Positions 12,410 to 23,610 are shown, counted from the stretch's first letter. The stretch: 64,000 bases of DNA from Selaginella moellendorffii (GCF_000143415.4 NW_003314264.1:3197444-3261443); one strand, 5' to 3'. A program made the numbers and translations. Notes: generated by a model from the letters alone, not told the origin.

Positions 12410-12768
12410 GATGAGCTTTCTCTCGTTTGTCTTGTGGAAGTGCGATTGGAAGTTTAGCTGGTTTGCAAATCTAGAAACTAATGCGTATGATTTGTCGGTC
12501 ACGAACATCTCTTGTTTGTGTTGTTGATGAGTTCTCTCTCGTTTGTGCTGTGGAAGTGTGATTGGAAGTTTCGCTGGTTTGCAAATCTAGAAACACGCCT
12601 CAACTAATGCATTTTGATTTGTCGAAGTCACGAACAAAATAGCCTATCTCTTGTTTGTGTTGTTGATGAGTTTTCTCTCGTTTGTGTTGTGGAAGTGCGA
12701 TTGGAAGTTTAGCTGGTTTGCAAATCTAGAAACACGTCTCAACTAATGTGTATGATTTGTCAAAATAG
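12410..12768 (+). repeat. Three diverged tandem copies (~105-140 bp) behind RPL26
   Basis: The block GATGAG...TTCTCTCGTTTGT...GTGGAAGTG...GATTGGAAGTTT...CTGGTTTGCAAATCTAGAAAC recurs starting at 12410, 12526 and 12665. Copies differ by a few substitutions and by short insertions after the shared core (a 13-base stretch around CACGCCTCAACTAATG is missing from the first copy). The first copy begins 78 bases after the L26 stop codon, so it probably lies in the 3' untranslated region or termination zone. Confidence 0.85.
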
Positions 12769-13141
12769 CCTATTGTCAAGTCGGTGAGATCTTTTAGTTT
12801 GAAGGCGACTCGTTTTTCTTGTTTTCTCGTGGTCAAGATCCTTTTGAAAAATCAAAGCACGGCATCGGCAGTACGTCGGTGGTACCGTGCTACGTGATCG
12901 TTCGTCCTTTAGGGAGAAATCGACAGCTAAGTGAGTTTCTTGCTCTAGAAAATTTTGATCACTATACAAAACCGTGCACAAAAATGTACATGTAAATTGT
13001 TTTGTGTTTAGTACATACTTTTACAAATAATGTATGGAACACACCACAAAATTCCCTCTCCAACCAGAAGATTTTCTCTCCAAACCAAACTCCAAACCAA
13101 ATTATATAAATTTTTGCTTCTCTGGTTGAGCTGTATACAAT
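12769..13141. other. Intergenic, 3' side of the SAUR gene
   Basis: AT-rich sequence with no supported gene. It separates the convergent RPL26 and SAUR genes and presumably holds both 3' ends. Confidence 0.4.
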
Positions 13142-13564
13142 CTACTTATAAAGATTCATGTCTGTCACACACTTCAGTAGTGTATATGATTCTACAGGCT
13201 TGGGCAAATCTTCTTCGTTGTGGGTTTGCATGTACTGCAAAACACTCTCAAATAAAGGCACTCGGCAGGGAATAACAAGCTCCCCTTTCTCGCAAAATCC
13301 ATATACCTCTTTCGACTGATTTAGCATGATTTGAAAGAAGGAATGATTCAAATAACTGATTGGGATCACGAATCTCTCCCTACGAGGACCTACATAAACA
13401 CATATATGCCCCTTTGGAACTCCCTTACCCTCTCGGAGCTCTGAAAACTTTTGGCCAAGCAAATCCTTGAACTTTTTGCTTTTCATTCGAGGCAAAAGCA
13501 TCACTCCGCCACTGCTTTCCATTGCTCCACCGCTACTTTCCATTGCTCCACTACTACTTTCCAT
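13142..13564 (-). CDS. SAUR family protein (small auxin-up RNA)
   Basis: Single-exon minus-strand gene of 140 residues. The SAUR core spans about residues 48-120 with PKGHICVYVG, ERFVIPISYLNHSFFQIML, EVYGFCEKGELVIPC and the following F-x-x-V-L. In angiosperms SAURs inhibit PP2C.D phosphatases and so activate plasma-membrane proton pumps during auxin-driven growth. The N-terminus has an imperfect triplet repeat of MESSxGA before a basic stretch, which is unusual. The frame is open further upstream to 13783, but the Met at 13564 starts the first plausible N-terminus. It is intronless, like most SAURs, and divergent from the DUF72 gene with 236 bases between start codons. Confidence 0.9.
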   Translation of the reverse strand: MESSSGAMESSGGAMESSGGVMLLPRMKSKKFKDLLGQKFSELREGKGVPKGHICVYVGPRRERFVIPISYLNHSFFQIMLNQSKEVYGFCEKGELVIPCRVPLFESVLQYMQTHNEEDLPKPVESYTLLKCVTDMNLYK

Positions 13565-13800
13565 TGTATCACAAATTGGAGCAATTGGAGAGGAGGAGAC
13601 GCGGAGATTTGAGCAATAGAAACGAAAGAGAAAACTGAGTGAATTACCTAGAAACTGAAGAGAAGCACAGACGTGCCTAAAATTTCCAACAAGAGTCCTT
13701 GACCCCACAAAAAAGAATACTTTTAAAAACATTTTCTTTATCACAACCGTAAGATCAACTACTTGATCTGACGGTCCCTGCAATTCAAATCCTCAGAAAA

Positions 13801-14938
13801 ATGCGCAGCAAGAAGCGGCCATGGCGAGAAACTCCTGGTAAGGTGCTATTTCTTCTTGTTCCGGGTTTTGTAGCAGATTCTTAGCTTTAGAGGGTCAAGA
13901 GGATGATTCAAAGCTGCCGCTCTCTCTACTGGATCGCGCGGTGCCGTGGAAGGCACAGTCATGGAAGCAAATGGCGGGTATTGGCGGGCTAGCCGGCGAG
14001 TTTCGGGTTGGAACCTCGGGCTACATCTACAAGCACTGGAGGGGTGTCGTGTATCCCCGGAGTTCGGCTCAGAAGGACTGGTTTCGACTCTACACGAATC
14101 TGTTCGACACGGTGGAGATCAACAACACGTTTTATCGCCTTCCAGAGCGCAAAGTTTTTCAGGAGTGGCACGATCAAGCTCCAGAGAATTTTTGCTACGC
14201 TCTCAAGTATAGTAGGTACTTACTCGAGCTTTCGGATCCCTTGATCTTTTGCTTTGTTGTGCTGCAGGTTTGGAACACATATGAAGCGCCTTAAAGACCC
14301 CGAGAATCACGTAAACTTGTTTCTCGATCGCTCGGTTCCACTCCACGCAACTTGTGGACCAGTTCTAGTGCAGGTATGGATCGCTTTTATCGTTTTCTAT
14401 ATACTTCTGCGTGCTTGAGAGGTGAATGATTTTCTACGCACACAGCTGCCACCGAAATTCAAGCTGGAATTGGAGCGGCTGAAGGAATTTCTCGACAGGC
14501 TTCCAACAAATATCCGCTGGGCGGTCGAAGTACGAGACTCGAGGTGGCTATGTGACGACGTCTACGAGCTTCTCAAGCAGCACAACGTCGCTCTCTGCAT
14601 CCACGACCACGAAGACATAGTTGACAAGCATCCAAAGGCAAGCCTTTCTGGTTTCGCGCTCCTGCTCGGTCGTTTTCCACCGAAAGGATGCAAGAACTTT
14701 TCTCTTGTTCTTGTTCCAGGTGATTACCGCCAGCTGGTTGTACCTGAGATTCCATGGAAAGAACTATCAGCACTGCTACACAGCCCAAGAGCTGGACCAC
14801 AGCAGCACTTGGATCCGCGAGCAGCTTGCCAAAGGACTGGACGTGTTTGCTTACTTCAACAACGATGCCGACGGGAATGCTGTGACCAACGCACTGGCTC
14901 TACGCAATCTCGTCTGTGGTGGCTCCTCCAGTGCGTGA
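13801..14938 (+). CDS. DUF72 family protein
   Basis: Five exons in closed phase: 13801-13837, 13891-14215, 14268-14373, 14446-14637 and 14720-14938, about 292 residues. DUF72 landmarks are GTSGYIYKHWRGVVYP near the N-terminus, the TVEINNTFYRLP block, THMKRLKDP, the VEVRDSRW strand and the C-terminal FHGKNYQHCYTAQEL with VFAYFNND. The family adopts a TIM-barrel-like fold related to sugar isomerases/endonuclease IV; its reaction is not established. Intron 4 (14638-14719) starts with GC instead of GT (AAG|GCAAGC), and that splice is required to keep the domain in frame. The first exon is very short and rests on an ATG only; the true start could be further upstream. Confidence 0.9.
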
Positions 14939-15485
14939 CTTTCCGCCGGAAACAGTACAGTCGCTTTTGGAAACAGTTTTGGAAGAGCTGAGATTGATCC
15001 GCTCGCACTCCTCCACCACCAAGTAAGTCAAGTGGTGCTCTCGTCTTCACGCCATGACCGTGACTTTCACAGGAAATCCCGGCGGGGACGCAGATCCTTC
15101 GAAGAAAAAACGAGCTTTCTTCCGACAGTGGTAAACAAACTACGGCGCTTTTCTCTTTCTTGTGATCGCGGGTTTGCTGAATCGTGAAGCTTAGTGGAAA
15201 GCGAAGCGTGGAGTAAAGCGCCAGGAAATTCGTGAACTTTTTATTTTGGTGGGGATGGATGAGCACAGGATCAAGCCAACATTCTTCTACCGCGCGAAAA
15301 GTTTACTTTAAACTTTTGAAGTGTTTGTGTGCGTAACGTTTTTGCCACGTGCTCTGACCAATGATTTACTCGGAGTGGATCTCCGCCGTTGGCTATCTTG
15401 GAACGAATGCTAGGGCTTGACGAACGCGGGGACTTTCGATCGATATAGACACGAGATTTAGGTCTTGTTCTTCCGTCTAGATCAT
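14939..15485. other. Intergenic region and promoter of the RGLG gene
   Basis: No coding signal. The upstream half is the DUF72 3' region. The downstream half contains a G-box (15346-15351) and the likely leader of the next gene. Confidence 0.45.
15346..15351. promoter_or_regulatory. G-box CACGTG
   Basis: A perfect CACGTG inside GCCACGTGCT, 135 bases before the RGLG start codon. G-boxes with an ACGTG core are bound by bZIP (ABRE-type) and bHLH factors; ABA or light control is possible but unproven. Confidence 0.4.
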
Positions 15486-17315
15486 ATGGGAGGCGATTTC
15501 TCCAAGCCGGATCCTCACTACGATAGCTACGACGCGTCGCCGTCTCCGCGCGTCCAGCCCACCTCTCCGCCGAAAGCTAAGATTCACCGCCGCTTCTCCA
15601 CGAAGTACTCGCACATCGCCGATAATTTCGCTAGCATTGAGGAGGTATGATCGCCGAGAAGCAACGATCTCATGGAAATTTTGCCTCACTGGAAGTGGAA
15701 ATTTTTTGTTTTGGTCCTTCTCTCCATCCAGGTACAGCAAGAATTGCGAAGAACAGGCCTCGAGTCCTCCAATTTGATCGTTGGCATCGATTTCACCAAG
15801 AGCAACGAGTGGACTGGAAGGATCACTCATCAAGGGAAGAGTTTACACGCAATCGGCGATGGTAGCGTGCCAAATCCTTACGAGCAAGCGATTTCTATCA
15901 TCGGGAAAACCCTCTCCGACTTTGATGACGACAACTTGATTCCTTGCTTTGGCTTTGGAGATGGTACGAATGCTTTGTTTTTCTTTCACGAAAGCTCTCT
16001 ACTTTGGACCGACTCGGCTCTCTCATTTTCCAGCATCCACGCACGACAACTACGTCTTTAGCTTCTACTCGGATCACCGCCCCTGCCATGGTTTCGAGGA
16101 AGCTCTTGCAAGGTACCGTGCCATCGCTCCTCACGTCCGGCTCGCTGGTATGTTCCCACGAAGAAGAAGATCTTTCGAGTGAGTTGACATGGTCTGGCAA
16201 TTTTTTCGCAGGACCGACTTCGTTTGCTCCCATAATCGAGGCTGCAGTAAGAATAGTGGAACAAAGCGGTGGTCAGTATCATGTTCTCGTGATCATTGCC
16301 GATGGCCAAGTAAGTGACTGCTTGTTTTTTTGTTTCCTAGGATCAAATGTGGGGCCGTAACTTATACTAGCTCGTGTTTCTGCTTTTCCACAGGTAACAA
16401 GAAGCGTAGATACGGAGGTCGGGCAATTAAGTCCTCAAGAGAAGAGCACGATTGACGCGATTGTGACTGCGAGGTACGCTTCGTTTTCTACTATTTTTCC
16501 TGTGCCTATGCCTTCCACTCTTTTGCAGCAACTATGCGCTGTCGATCGTTCTTGTTGGAGTTGGCGATGGTCCTTGGGATATGATGAAAGAGTTTGACGA
16601 CAACATCCCCAGACGAGCATTCGATAACTTCCAGGTACCCCAAACATTGACGTCAATTTGTCATGCTAAACTGTGCTCGTTTTGACAGTTCGTTAACTTC
16701 TCCCAAATCATGTCGAAGAAGCTGCCTCTCCATAAGAAAGAAGCATTGTTCGCATTATCAGCACTCATGGAAATCCCAGCTCAGTACAAAGCAACGGTAG
16801 AACTTGAAATCTTGGGGTAAGATTGCTTCTTTAAAAGGATTTCCGTTCTTATTCGTCTTTAACTTCAGGCGAAGATCTGGAACTGCGACTAGTTCTCTTC
16901 CTTTGCCACCTCCTGTACAAGTATTGCAAGCGGACTCTCAGTTTCACGTTGAGCCATCGTCGTCTGGTTACTATCCTCCAGCTGAAAACTACTACACTCC
17001 ACCTGGATTTTCACCTACGGCACCGAGGGGCGTGGACCTTCCAGAAAGCCAGGTACGTTTCACTGTTCCGGACAAACTCTTAAGATGAACGCTCTTGTTT
17101 TCCAGGTGTGCCCGATCTGTCTCACGGAGAGAAAGGACTTGGCTTTTGGCTGCGGGCACCAGGTATGCAAACACCATTTCTTTGGTCTTTGGAAACTTGT
17201 CAAACGTGTTGTTTCCATTATGTCGTCATGGCAGACATGCAGGGAGTGTGGTGCCAGTTTGACGAACTGTCCGATTTGCAGACAGGAGATTTCGACTCGA
17301 ATTCGGCTGTACTGA
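15486..17315 (+). CDS. RGLG: RGLG-type RING E3 ubiquitin ligase (copine/vWA domain)
   Basis: Ten exons, all in phase, encode 412 residues: 15486-15644, 15732-15963, 16034-16147, 16212-16309, 16394-16473, 16529-16634, 16689-16816, 16869-17052, 17106-17162, 17235-17315. The copine-type von Willebrand A domain covers about residues 60-300, with [36 protein letters not shown] and [19 protein letters not shown]. The C-terminal C3HC4 RING reads [18 protein letters not shown] then TCRECG and CPICRQ. The start MGGDFS offers Gly2 for N-myristoylation, as in known RGLG proteins. In Arabidopsis RGLGs make K63 chains and act in auxin, ABA and drought signalling. A Pro/Tyr-rich linker precedes the RING. 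No breaks. Confidence 0.95.
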
Positions 17316-18679
17316 AAGACTGGAGCTGGGATTCGCGCGGCCGTTCGTGTACAGGCAAAGGATTTGTTTTTCGAGGGAGGTTCGTGGTTTGCTACAGTTT
17401 TGTCGCAAGGAATCGGCGACCAAGAGCTTTGACACTGGAATGATACCGCTGTAATTCTTTCTCGCGACTCTCAGGGAGGGAATCTTCTCCCCGCAAATCG
17501 TTTCTTCCTTCTCTTTTGGTTTCTTTTCCTTCCGTCTTTGTTTTCAAAGGGGTCGTACTTTGTGATGTTGACGCAGACTTTCGGATGATTCGAAACCATT
17601 TTTTCTCTTTTTTGCCACCCCTCTCTGTGTAGAAATTTTTTTTCCTTGGATTCCGTACTCCCCAGAGCCGGGACGTGCCCGGACCATCCATCAACCTTGG
17701 CACTTTAACATTGTCTTCGAATTTATCAAATAGAAACATGGTTAGATTATCCGTCACCTAACAGTGAGTGTTGAATGTTAGGTGGGTGTGGAGTGAAGCG
17801 AATTGGTAGCTCAACCGAGAGTTGCCTATGTCATCACGATTGGTGACCCTTAACTACTAGCTATAATGCGAGCGAGTGCGCAAACTTTTTCTAAGATGGA
17901 GATGTTTAGCCTGTTAATCCTGAATGAGGGTCGTGAGTGAGATTTTTTATATAATGTAAGGTTCTTAGCGTTCCGCGGGGGCCGTGTTGGTCGGTCTATG
18001 AGCAAAGCCTCACGTAACCTAGTAGGATTTCAATTATCTCTTTCTTTTTCTTTTGTATTTTTGCAACGAGCTTGACTTAAACGAGACTGGGATGTTTGAA
18101 CTAGAAACTCGTATTAATATGCGTATTTAGAGTCAATCGTGTCCCAGATGTGTATAGTTAGTCTCGTCTACTCTCAAGATCCCTTGCATTGTGCACAGGG
18201 GCTTGAATGGAACGCACACAGGGCCGAGATCCAGTCGGGCCAAGGAAAAGGAAAAAGAAAGAGAGAAAAATGTGAATGCTGGAGTTTAGACTTCCACGGT
18301 GATCCTGTGACAAGGTTTTCCACTCGGTGACTTGGCAACCAAGTCAATGAGGCTCATCAAGGAAGGGCGGTGGCAGCATATTACCGACACACAACCACGG
18401 AAAAGGATAGATCTAAACCGAATCCCAGCGATTCCTCTTATAGATGCCAGCGTCTTTTCGCATGCGGTGACGAGAGGTTTTGGATCGCGGCGGGCACTTG
18501 CGACTTTGTGGACTAGATCGGCCATAAAAATTTGGGTGAAACTTGTGGATGGTCATCGTCAAGGACACGTAGAGAGGCACAAGCCCCGGGCCAGCAACAC
18601 AGTGGTCAGGCTGTGCGGCCAAAGGGAAGCGTTGCTTGCATCCTCCACGTACGTAAACAAAGAAAAAAGAGAAAGGGAG

Positions 18680-18683
<4 letters not shown>

Positions 18684-18718
<35 letters not shown>
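18684..18718. repeat. (GA)n microsatellite
   Basis: About 17 uninterrupted GA units following a purine-rich lead-in. It is likely length-polymorphic. It lies in non-coding DNA. Confidence 0.9.
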
Positions 18719-18721
<3 letters not shown>

Positions 18722-19509
18722 GACCCCTCCTTTTGGAAGGAGGGGCCAGGGGGAGATAGGAGATACAACCACAAGGGTCACAACTAGTGAATTGTTTGTT
18801 TTCTTGGGTGGCCGCACCAATGGTTTTTGGCCGGATGTGATCGTTGGCAATGCCAAAGGTGCCGTGTTGGAGGCAAACTGGCCTAGTAGCAAGGCCCAGC
18901 CACAACGTTTATCTCAAGGTTTGCCGATTTTGATTTTGCCGTGGACCCTTGCATCAAAAGCCACTATATTATACTACGCAAGAATTATACGCCACATACA
19001 TGCATATATTTTAAGGGCCGGGGATGTCTATGCCCGGGACACATGCCATGTGAGCCGGTAACGTAACTATACGTAACCAGCCGTGTGTGGGAAACCACCG
19101 GTATGCCATGCTTGCCAAAACTTAACAGCAAGCAAACAAGGTAGGGTAAGTGGGGAAGGGACGGCTTAAATGCAGGCTGACTGTCCCCACCCACGCAGCT
19201 GCAAACCTGAGGTACCCAGTTTCTTCTTTTTTATTTTTAATGCCTTTTTTTACTCATTTTTCTTCCCCTTTTCTGTGGGTTTTACTATTGCTATTTACCA
19301 TACCATGGTGGTAAGGCATGTGTTTGATCATGGTGAGCAGGCAATGTACTTGTGAGAGTGGTGTAGGTGCAGAAATGAACAAACAAGGCACACACACAAG
19401 TTCTGCACACACACACAAATCTTAAGAGGGGGTTTGCAGCACACACACTGGAGCAGCAGCAGACACCAGCAGCACACAGCAAGGATGGAGATGAGGTGAA
19501 TTGAATGTA

Positions 19510-19567
19510 ACACACACCACACCACACACCACACCATACCACACACCACACACCACACCACACACAA
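19510..19567. repeat. CA / CCACA microsatellite
   Basis: Irregular tandem of CACA and CCACA units; smaller CACACA runs lie near 19388-19420 and 19440-19450. Antisense frames through it are only repeat translations. Confidence 0.85.
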
Positions 19568-19871
19568 ACCTCTCTCCTTTTTTTTTCTCTCCCCCTGTCT
19601 TTCTAAAAGTGGGAGCAACTTAACCCAAGAGCCTACTACACCTCCCCCCCTCTCTCATTTTCTTCCCATTCATTTGATCTCCTAGTTTAATAGGAGGTAA
19701 AAAACTTTTTGTGGGAGCTTGGGGGGTTGGGGGTTTGGTGAATTGGTGGTGTTGGGAGCAGGAGAGAGCAAGCACCAGGTAGCACAGATCTGATCCATTC
19801 TGTAGCTTAATTGATCCAAAGGCTCCCTTGCTACAGTGTACTGTGCAACCAAGAATTCAGGGGAGAGAGCA

Positions 19872-19901
19872 TCAGCAGCAGCAGCAGCAGCAGCAGCAGC
19901 A
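19872..19901 (+). repeat. CAG trinucleotide repeat in the presumed 5' leader
   Basis: About nine CAG units 435 bases upstream of the trihelix-DJ-1 start codon. The same gene encodes a Gln run from CAG codons, but this copy is not in an open frame joined to it. Confidence 0.8.
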
Positions 19902-20209
19902 TCAACAAGAACAAGAGTAGGGGAGAGAAAAAAAAAGATCTTTTAGACACCAAGTGAAAAGCAGAGCACCCCAAAACAAGGGAAGTGGGAAAAGGGAGAA
20001 AAGAGAAGCTGAGATATGGAAGAAGAGGGAACAAGAAGCAGGAACTGGCTATGGCTGTGGAGGGGAATATTCGCGTCTCCCATCGTGGAGGAGGGAGAAT
20101 GGAGGGCAAGGGAGGGGTAAGAGGAACCCAGGATTGGACTGGAGTTGGGCTAGGAGAGCTAGTTCTAGTTTGGTCTTCTCTTTTTTTTCCTGGATTCCCC
20201 TCTCTCTTC

Positions 20210-20233
20210 TCTCTCTCTCTCTCTCTCTCTCTC
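20210..20233 (+). repeat. CT run in the presumed leader
   Basis: About twelve CT units about 100 bases before the start codon. Such pyrimidine tracts are frequent near plant transcription starts. Confidence 0.7.
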
Positions 20234-20336
20234 GCGTGGTGTGTGTGCGCATTGATTCAGGTGTAGGACTTTCTCGCTGATTGATGGTCCATGGAAGATC
20301 AAGCGCTACCGTGTTGATCGGGGTGGGAGGATCCCC

Positions 20337-22775
20337 ATGGCGGCATCCAGTGATTCGGAGAGTAAGAAGAGCAGGAAGGAGGAATTGGGGGGCGGTGGGA
20401 GCAGCAAGGAGGAGAAATCCGATACCGCGGCGGGCGGGTCAGATCAGGCCCAGCAGCAGCAGCAGCAGCAGCAGCAGCTGGCGGTGGTGCCATCGCCGGC
20501 CGCCGGCGGAGGCGGCACGGCCAATGGCGCGGGCGGTACCGCCGGCGGTACGCAGCCGGCGGCAGCATCCTCCGCCGCGGCGGCTGCCAAGGAGCGCGAC
20601 TACATCTGGACCGAGGACGCTGTGCACGTCCTCCTGGATCACTTCCTGGAGAAGTACATGAGCTACGAGAAGGGGATGATCCGCAACGCCGACTGGGTGG
20701 AGATCGCGCAGCGCGTCAACCAGCAGCTGGAGGGGAACAAGCCCGTCAAGACGCCCGAGCAGTGCAAGAACAAGGTGGACAATCTCAAGAAGCAGTACCG
20801 CAAGGAGCGGCGGCGCGGATCCCTTGGCCCCTCCAGCACCAATTGGGCATTCTTCTCGCGGATGCACGACATCTTCGAGAGCGATTACAAGAAAACAGGG
20901 GGTGGTGGCGGCGGTGGAGGTGGCGGCGGCGGCGGAGGAGGAGGAGACCGAGATCCTGGCGGCGCGAGCGAGGACGTACCACCGCAAAACAATTCCAATC
21001 CCGCCCCCGCCGCCGCCGCGGCTGCCAACAACATCGAGGACGCCCACCACCACCACCGCTTGCGATCCGCGGTGGTGCCGGATCACTACCTGGCGTCGCG
21101 CGAGTTCATCCGCAAGCAGCAGGAGGAGCTGATGCAGTACAACAAGCGGCCATCGCGACGGAGCGAGACGCCGCCGCCGGGGTCTGGCGGCGCGCCGATC
21201 TCCCAGCAGCACCACCCACACCACCACCACCACCACCCCATGATGCTACTGCCCGAGTCCTCACACATGGCCTTCCCGCCGCACGCATCCAATCACCACC
21301 ACCGCGAGTCCGGCAGCACGCCCGCGCGGAAAAAGGCCAAGTCGGACCGGCACGAGCAGCACGGCGTCCCGCACGGCATGACGCACGGCATACCGCAGCG
21401 GCACCACGACCAGCGGCACTTGCAGCCGGCGGGGCCGCCGCAGCACCACGCGGAGGGATCGGGGCCGCCGTCGTCGGACTCGGGCGGCGGGGGTGGTGGC
21501 GGTGGAGTGGCTGCCGTGGAGGGATCCACCAAGCACGAGCGGAAGCTCCACCGGCACCAGCTCGCGGCGCTGCGGCGCGACTTCATGGAGGGATTCACGG
21601 GCTTCGCGGAGGTGATGCTCAAGATCGAGGTGGCCAAGATGGAGATGCAGCGGGATCTGGAGCGGCAGCGGGCGGAGATGGAGCTCCACCGCACGCAGAT
21701 GATGTTGAGCAACCAGCTCCAGCTCGCTAAGTACCTCAAGGCCAGCCCGATACCGCACGGCATGCCGCCCGACGGCGGCGGGGCGGGCCCCTTCTGGCCA
21801 AACTTCGGCTTCACCGACGCGAATGCCAATGCCGCCGGCGGTACCGGCGGCCCCGGCGGCACGACGCCGCGGCTCCAGCTCGCCATCCCGATCTTCCCGG
21901 ACTTTACCGCGCTGGATGCCGTGGGGCCTTACGAGGTACTGCATTTGCTCCCCAACGTGGAGGTGCTGTTTGTGAGCCACCAGCCTGGGCTGTACGCCGC
22001 CGGCATGGGAATGCTCACGTTGCAAGCCACCGCGTCATTCGACCAAGTGACGCGGCCGCAAATCCTCGTCGTGCCCGGCGGTATGGGCACCCGGAGGCTG
22101 CTCCAAGACCGAGTTATACTCGACTGGATCCGAAAGGTACGTTTTCTTCTTTAATGGCTTGAGTGGAGACAACAAGTTTTTGTTGTTTGCTACTGATCAA
22201 CTTGGCTGCTTCTGTCCTCGTTCCACTCGATGCCTACTAAAGTTTCGATTTTTTCGTTGCTTTTGGTGGTGGTTCTTCCAGGTTCACGAGCATACCCTCT
22301 ACACTGCTTCCGTTTGCACTGGATCGCTGCTGCTCGGTGCTGCCGGATTGCTAAAAGGCATCGAGGCAACCACGCATTGGAACTCGCATGAGCTGCTAGC
22401 GGAATTTGGAGCCAAGCCAGTATCCTCGAGGATAGTCCGCCAGGTTGGTTTCAATCACCCGCGCTCCTGTATAACTGTTTGTTCTTCCAGGGGAAGATCA
22501 TCACTGCTGCTGGAGTGTCCGCTGGGATCGACATGGCTCTTCAGCTGGCCGCTCTTCTAACGGACGAGGCCACCGCCAAGACGCTCCAACTTTTCATCGA
22601 GTATGATCCTCAGCCTCCGTTTGACAGCGGCTCGGTGGCCAAGGCCGGGCCCGAGGTGGTGAGCAGGGCCAAAGAACTGTCATCCAAGCGACTCCAAGCC
22701 GTGGCTGGTGCCAGTGCTGCTGCTGCCGCTGCCGCCGCCGCCGCCGCTGCTGCTACTTCCAGAGCTCCAGCGTGA
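20337..22775 (+). CDS. Trihelix transcription factor fused to a DJ-1/PfpI (isonitrile-hydratase-like) domain
   Basis: Three exons, 20337-22136, 22282-22443 and 22491-22775, encode about 748 residues. Residues ~85-185 are a trihelix (MYB/SANT-like) domain of the SIP1/ASIL clade with YIWTEDAVHVLLDHF, TPEQCKNKVDNLKKQYRKE and NWAFFSRM. Residues ~400-468 are the clade's C-terminal coiled helix (FMEGFTGFAEVMLKIEVAKM). After a Gly-rich linker, residues ~512-725 form a DJ-1/PfpI domain: FPDFTALDAVGPYEV, VVPGGMGTRR at about 579-587, the nucleophile elbow ASVCTGSLLLGAAGLL with Cys612, then THWNSHELL, AGVSAGIDMAL and the tail YDPQPPFD. That order and tail resemble bacterial isonitrile hydratase; Asp527, Cys612 and Thr613 sit where I recall its key residues. 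The whole trihelix and the start of the enzyme domain share one exon without a stop. Poly-Gln, poly-Gly and a C-terminal poly-Ala run are present. Function of the fusion is unknown. Confidence 0.88.
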
Positions 22776-23610
22776 AGCAGAGAGAAGAAAAGTCTACTTG
22801 TTCTACGATGCTGCTGCTGCTGTTGTATGTACCAAAAGACGATAGAGGAGAGTGAGGGAGGGAGACGAAGAGCTCTAGAATCGAGACGAGGAACGAGCTG
22901 CGAACGACTGGAATTTCCTTTTCGGAAGAGCTTTGGTCGGGGAGAGAGATGATCCAGTTTTCCAAGAACACACCCGGAGAAAGAGAGGCTCCACAGCTCG
23001 AGAGTTTCCATTGATCATTGGTACGCTGCTGGGGCTCTCGCTCTCTTTTCATCTCTTTCTTTGCTCCATCTCTTTTTCTTCCCGCGGGACTAACAGTTCT
23101 TCTCTGCTAGCTCTCTCAGCTCTCTAAATTTTTTGTTCGTTTTCTTTTTTTCTTGGGCTCTCGTTCATACCGATTTGTGTACCGCTGCTGCTGCTGATTG
23201 ATTGACATCACTGTGCGTTCGTTTTTTTTCCTTATATAAATTCTTGGTAGCCTCTGAGACGAATAAAGAAGAAAAGAACTTCCTTCCTCTGTGGCCGAAT
23301 TTTGCCGCTAAAATTTGAAAGTTTAAATCTCTGTAGGGTTAGGGCACGAGGAGATGGCGACGGGCGATGGTGATGGCGATGGCGGTGGAAGCGACAACGC
23401 GAACGAGGTGGTGTAGGTTTTTCTTGCCCAATCTAGACACCTCGGACTGGGCGACGAGCTGGGAGGTGGTGATGGCTCCTCCGCAAGGCAGTGTGACAGC
23501 GGGTGATTTCTTGCCAAGGACAGGGCTTTGATTTCTCTTGCACCAAGACGGCAATGGTCACGAGAAACTTGTGAGAGATCTCCTCTGGAGGGCAAGAAAG
23601 CGTAGCAAGC
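22776..23610. other. Intergenic: 3' end of the fusion gene and promoter of the next gene
   Basis: A TATATAAA at 23233-23240 and an AATAAA at 23262-23267 lie close together. The first could be the TATA box of the gene starting at 23611 and the second a poly(A) signal of the fusion gene. A short ATG frame at 23354 ends after about 20 codons and could be an upstream ORF. Confidence 0.4.
23233..23240 (+). promoter_or_regulatory. TATA-box-like element
   Basis: TATATAAA, about 370 bases before the ATG at 23611. This is a plausible core promoter for that gene, but unverified. Confidence 0.3.

Larger units (their letters stand above)
17316..20336. other. Long intergenic region with microsatellites; promoter and leader of the trihelix-DJ-1 gene
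   Basis: About 3 kb without a supported gene. Short frames here lack domains. It contains a (GA)n tract near 18684-18718, a CA/CCACA tract at 19510-19567, a CAG tract near 19872-19901 and a CT run at 20210-20233. The purine- and CT-rich stretch just upstream of 20337 resembles a plant 5' leader. Confidence 0.5.

Noticed and set aside
20439..22025. Long antisense frames (up to about 265 residues) opposite the trihelix-DJ-1 exon
   Set aside because: They only mirror the Gly/Ala/His-rich composition of the plus-strand exon and contain no recognisable domain.
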